NCBI GenBank assembly: GCA_044450785.1 | Contig: JBIOJM010000421.1 | Span: forward strand, 1 to 7,766 | Direction: 5' to 3' | Source: JBIOJM01 sp044450785 | GTDB taxonomy: Bacteria > Planctomycetota > Planctomycetia > Isosphaerales > Isosphaeraceae | Length of the DNA: 7,766 bases | In this document: in pieces, positions 5,447 to 7,766 of the stretch | How the letters are laid out: every line of letters starts with the position of its first letter | Numbering within the stretch: position 1 is the first letter of the stretch | Translations under genes and position numbers: made by a program | Notes under the pieces: generated by a model | The model's database searches: none | Seen by the model: only the letters and a program-made list of their open reading frames with translations | Told to the model about the DNA's origin: nothing

Positions 5447-7474
5447 ATGCCGGAACTGGACCAGAAGGCCACGACTGTTTTTGCGGGCAAGGTCGTCCGC
5501 AAGGACCTGGTCCGCAAGGTGAAGGTCGGGGCCAACATCCCGGTCTTCGTGCTGGAATACCTGCTCGGGAAATACTGCGCCACCGACGACCTGGCCGCCA
5601 TCGACGCCGGGCTGCGGGTGGTCAACACGACGATCTCGTCGAACTTCGTCCGGCCCGACGAGGCGAACAAGGTCCAGTCGCTGCTCAAGGACAAAGGGAA
5701 GCACACCTTGATCGACAAGGTGAAGGTCCGGTACCTGTCCGACGACGACAAGCACTGGGCGGAACTGGTGAACTTCGGCCACAAGTTCGTCCACATCCCC
5801 GAGCACTACCTGCGGGAGTTCGACCGGCTGCTGATGGGCGGGATCTGGGCGCAGGTCGAGATCCGGCACCAGTATGACGAGGAGACGTCCGGCAAGCGGA
5901 GCCCGTTCTGGATCGACGGCCTCAAGCCGATCCAGCTCGCCACCTTCGACCTCGACGAATACCGGGACTGCCGGCGGCAGTTCACGTCCGACGAGTGGAT
6001 CGACCTGCTGATCCGCAGCGTCGGCCTGGAGCCGTCCCACTTCGAGCGGCGGCTCAAGCTGCTGTTCCTGATCCGGCTGCTGCCCCTCTGCGAGCCGAAC
6101 TACAACCTCGTGGAGCTCGGGCCGAGGGGGACCGGGAAGAGCTATGCCTATCAGGAGCTTTCGCCCTACGTCATCCTGCTGACCGGCCCGACGACGGTCG
6201 CCAACCTGTTCTACAACATCGCGACCGGCAAGATGGGCCTGGTCGGGATCTGGGATGCGGTTGCCTTCGACGAGGTGGCCGACCTTCAGAAGATGCCCAA
6301 GGAGGTCGTGACGACGCTCAAGACGTACTGCGAGTCCGGCACGTTCGCCCGAGGCAAGGACGCTCTGTCAGGGCAGGCATCGCTCGCGTTGTTCGGTAAC
6401 ACCAACCAGCCGGTCGATGTGATGGTGCGATCCTCGCACCTTTTCGCGCCGATGCCGGACGTGATCCGCGAGGACATGGCGTTCATCGACCGGCTCCACT
6501 ATTACATCCCCGGCTGGGAAATCCCCAAGATGCGGATCGAGTTCTTCACGGACCATTACGGGTTCGTGGTGGACTACCTGGCGGAAGCGCTGCGGGAGCT
6601 CCGCAAGCACAACTTCACGGAGGTCATCGACCGGCATTACTCGCTGGGGTCGCACCTCAACGCCCGGGACGTGAAGGCAGTCCGCAAGACGGTCTCGGGG
6701 CTGGTGAAGCTGCTCTATCCACACGGCGAGCTATCGGGTCAGGAGGTGGCGGAACTGGTCGAGATGGCGCTGGAAGGACGCAGGCGGGTCAAGGAACAGC
6801 TCAAGAAGATGGGGTCGTTCGAGTATCACCAGACCTCGTTCAGCTTCGTCGACAACGAGAGCCGGGAGGAGCGGTTCGTCGGCGTGCCCGAGCAGGGCGG
6901 CCGGGACACGATCTCGACCGACCCGCTGGCGCCTGGGTCGGTCTACGCCGCCTCGGTGGACGACCAGGGCAAGGTCGGGCTGTACCGGCTGGAGGTCGGC
7001 TGCTCGCCGGGGACCGGCAAGCTCAAGATCGCCGGGGGCATCGAGGGACTGATGAAGGAGTCGATCCAGCGAGCGTTCGCCTACCTTCAGGGCCAGAAGG
7101 GCAAGATGGGGATCGCCCAGCAGGTGGATACGACCGACTTCCACGTCGAGGCCATCGACCTGTTGAGTAACCGTGTGCCCTGCGAGGCAGGGATCGCGCT
7201 GGTCGTCGCGATCTATTCCGCCATCAAGCGACACTCAGTCCAACCTGGTCTGATGATCCTTGGAGACCTGAGCATCCAGGGGAACATCAAGGCGGTGAAA
7301 TCCTTGTCCGAGCCGCTTCAGGTCGGGATGGATAATGGGGCACGTCGGGCGTTAATCCCCCTGGAGAACAAACGGAGCTTCCTCGAAGTCTCGGGTGATG
7401 TGATCGAGAGGGTTGATCCGATCTTCTACGCCGACCCGATGACGGCGGCGATGAAGGGGCTCGGGATGACTTAA
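5447..7474 (+). CDS. brxL: BREX Lon-like AAA+ protein BrxL
   Basis: A 675-residue BrxL, starting 11 bases after pglZ and surely cotranscribed. The N-terminal DNA-binding region carries the type 1 wording GKVVRKDLVRKV, VLEYLLGKYCA and FVRPDEANKVQSLL. The AAA+ ATPase core has Walker A GPRGTGKS (Lys231), Walker B VAFDEVA (Asp275-Glu276), a sensor Asn318 in LFGNTNQP, and YIPGWEIPKM. The Lon-like C-terminal domain (about 540-675) includes LLSNRVPCEAGIALVV and ILGDLSIQGNIKAVKSL. Characterised BrxL is a DNA-binding AAA+ multimer needed for phage restriction but not for host methylation. Length is normal and no frameshift is visible. The Lon catalytic positions look substituted (Cys579/Glu580 near the expected Ser; no Lys at the expected site), so peptidase activity is doubtful. 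No clear Shine-Dalgarno precedes the ATG, so translation probably depends on coupling to pglZ. Confidence 0.96.
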   Translation: MPELDQKATTVFAGKVVRKDLVRKVKVGANIPVFVLEYLLGKYCATDDLAAIDAGLRVVNTTISSNFVRPDEANKVQSLLKDKGKHTLIDKVKVRYLSDDDKHWAELVNFGHKFVHIPEHYLREFDRLLMGGIWAQVEIRHQYDEETSGKRSPFWIDGLKPIQLATFDLDEYRDCRRQFTSDEWIDLLIRSVGLEPSHFERRLKLLFLIRLLPLCEPNYNLVELGPRGTGKSYAYQELSPYVILLTGPTTVANLFYNIATGKMGLVGIWDAVAFDEVADLQKMPKEVVTTLKTYCESGTFARGKDALSGQASLALFGNTNQPVDVMVRSSHLFAPMPDVIREDMAFIDRLHYYIPGWEIPKMRIEFFTDHYGFVVDYLAEALRELRKHNFTEVIDRHYSLGSHLNARDVKAVRKTVSGLVKLLYPHGELSGQEVAELVEMALEGRRRVKEQLKKMGSFEYHQTSFSFVDNESREERFVGVPEQGGRDTISTDPLAPGSVYAASVDDQGKVGLYRLEVGCSPGTGKLKIAGGIEGLMKESIQRAFAYLQGQKGKMGIAQQVDTTDFHVEAIDLLSNRVPCEAGIALVVAIYSAIKRHSVQPGLMILGDLSIQGNIKAVKSLSEPLQVGMDNGARRALIPLENKRSFLEVSGDVIERVDPIFYADPMTAAMKGLGMT

Positions 7475-7653
7475 TCGGGTGAACCAGTGCCCTGGAGCTG
7501 TTCAAGCCCGTGCTGCTCATCAAAAGGAAAGAAGACTCCCGGCGGGGTGTGCGTCCATGCGGTGCCTCCGTGCGACAAATCGTTGTGATCCAGGGCCTCA
7601 ATACCGGTAGGAACTTCTCCTATCCGCCCAAAGCGGCTGATCCGCAACAGGTC
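7471..7653 (-). other. Weak minus-strand frame, unassigned
   Basis: On the minus strand an open frame ends at TAA 7473-7471, overlapping the brxL stop tail to tail. The residues LLRISRFGRIGEVPTGIEAL and THTPPGVFFPFDEQHGLEQL have some protein-like character. There is no ATG or ribosome site; the only upstream start (GTG) lies inside the terminal palindrome. It could be the remnant of a convergent gene cut by that element, or chance. I recognise no family. Confidence 0.15.
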
Positions 7654-7755
7654 GTAGGGTGGGTCGAAACGATGCTCCGCATCGTGAGGCCCACCGATCG
7701 CCACGGCTCTCCCGGTGGGCCTCACCGCGACGTGTCGCGGCTCGACCCACCCTAC
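7654..7755. repeat. Nested palindromic element with cloverleaf-like fold
   Basis: Perfect 14-base outer arms GTAGGGTGGGTCGA (7654-7667) and TCGACCCACCCTAC (7742-7755) enclose three hairpins in series. They are ACGATGC/GCATCGT with a TCC loop (7669-7685), GTGAGGCCCACCG/CGGTGGGCCTCAC with a 16-base loop (7684-7725), and CCGCGAC/GTCGCGG with a two-base loop (7725-7740). It carries no gene. The GTAGGGTGGGTC edge is of the kind found in dispersed REP-type repeats in several bacterial groups. It lies 180 bases past brxL and may bound the defence locus or end transcripts; there is no T-tract. Confidence 0.8.
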
Positions 7756-7766
7756 TCATCGCTTCC

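Noticed and set aside
7654..7755. tRNA gene suggested by the cloverleaf fold
   Set aside because: Arm lengths, the 14-base outer stem and the loops do not fit a tRNA, and there is no T-loop consensus or anticodon arm.

Overview
The window reads as GC-rich chromosomal DNA from a planctomycete, probably the Isosphaera/Gemmata group. This is inference from codon use (mostly G/C-ending), from a lineage-type hypothetical protein, and from the style of the dispersed hairpin repeats; no marker gene fixes the taxon. All confident genes are on the + strand.

Region 1 (1-912) is a scar-like stretch. It opens with the 3' end of an unidentified gene carrying a WSSIGK..LRE.G peptide. Next come a small, well-translated Phd/YefM-type antitoxin gene (155-388), a broken PIN-domain (VapC-like) toxin partner (385-582), a hairpin repeat (690-742), and an in-frame fragment (736-912) with a second diverged copy of the WSSIGK peptide.

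Region 2 (913-2075) holds a conserved-looking 284-residue protein of unknown function and a 308-base gap. The gap carries a REP-like inverted repeat, a short reading frame that may be a gene-start remnant, and a second copy of the hairpin repeat.

Region 3 (2076-7474) is a defence module. A minimal nucleotidyltransferase (MNT) and a HEPN protein overlap as a toxin-antitoxin style pair. They are followed 62 bases later by pglZ and then, 11 bases on, by brxL, the last two genes of a BREX phage-defence locus. BrxL matches type 1 BrxL from end to end. The expected brxA, brxB, brxC and pglX genes are not in the window; in type 1 loci they would lie upstream. Regions 1 and 2 plus the MNT/HEPN pair would then be cargo inserted ahead of pglZ, a position where BREX loci often carry extra genes. 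Alternatively pglZ-brxL is a partial or variant locus. Codon use inside pglZ and brxL is patchy, which hints at recombination.

Region 4 (7475-7766) has no convincing gene. It ends in a nested palindrome whose outer arms and three inner hairpins fold like a cloverleaf.
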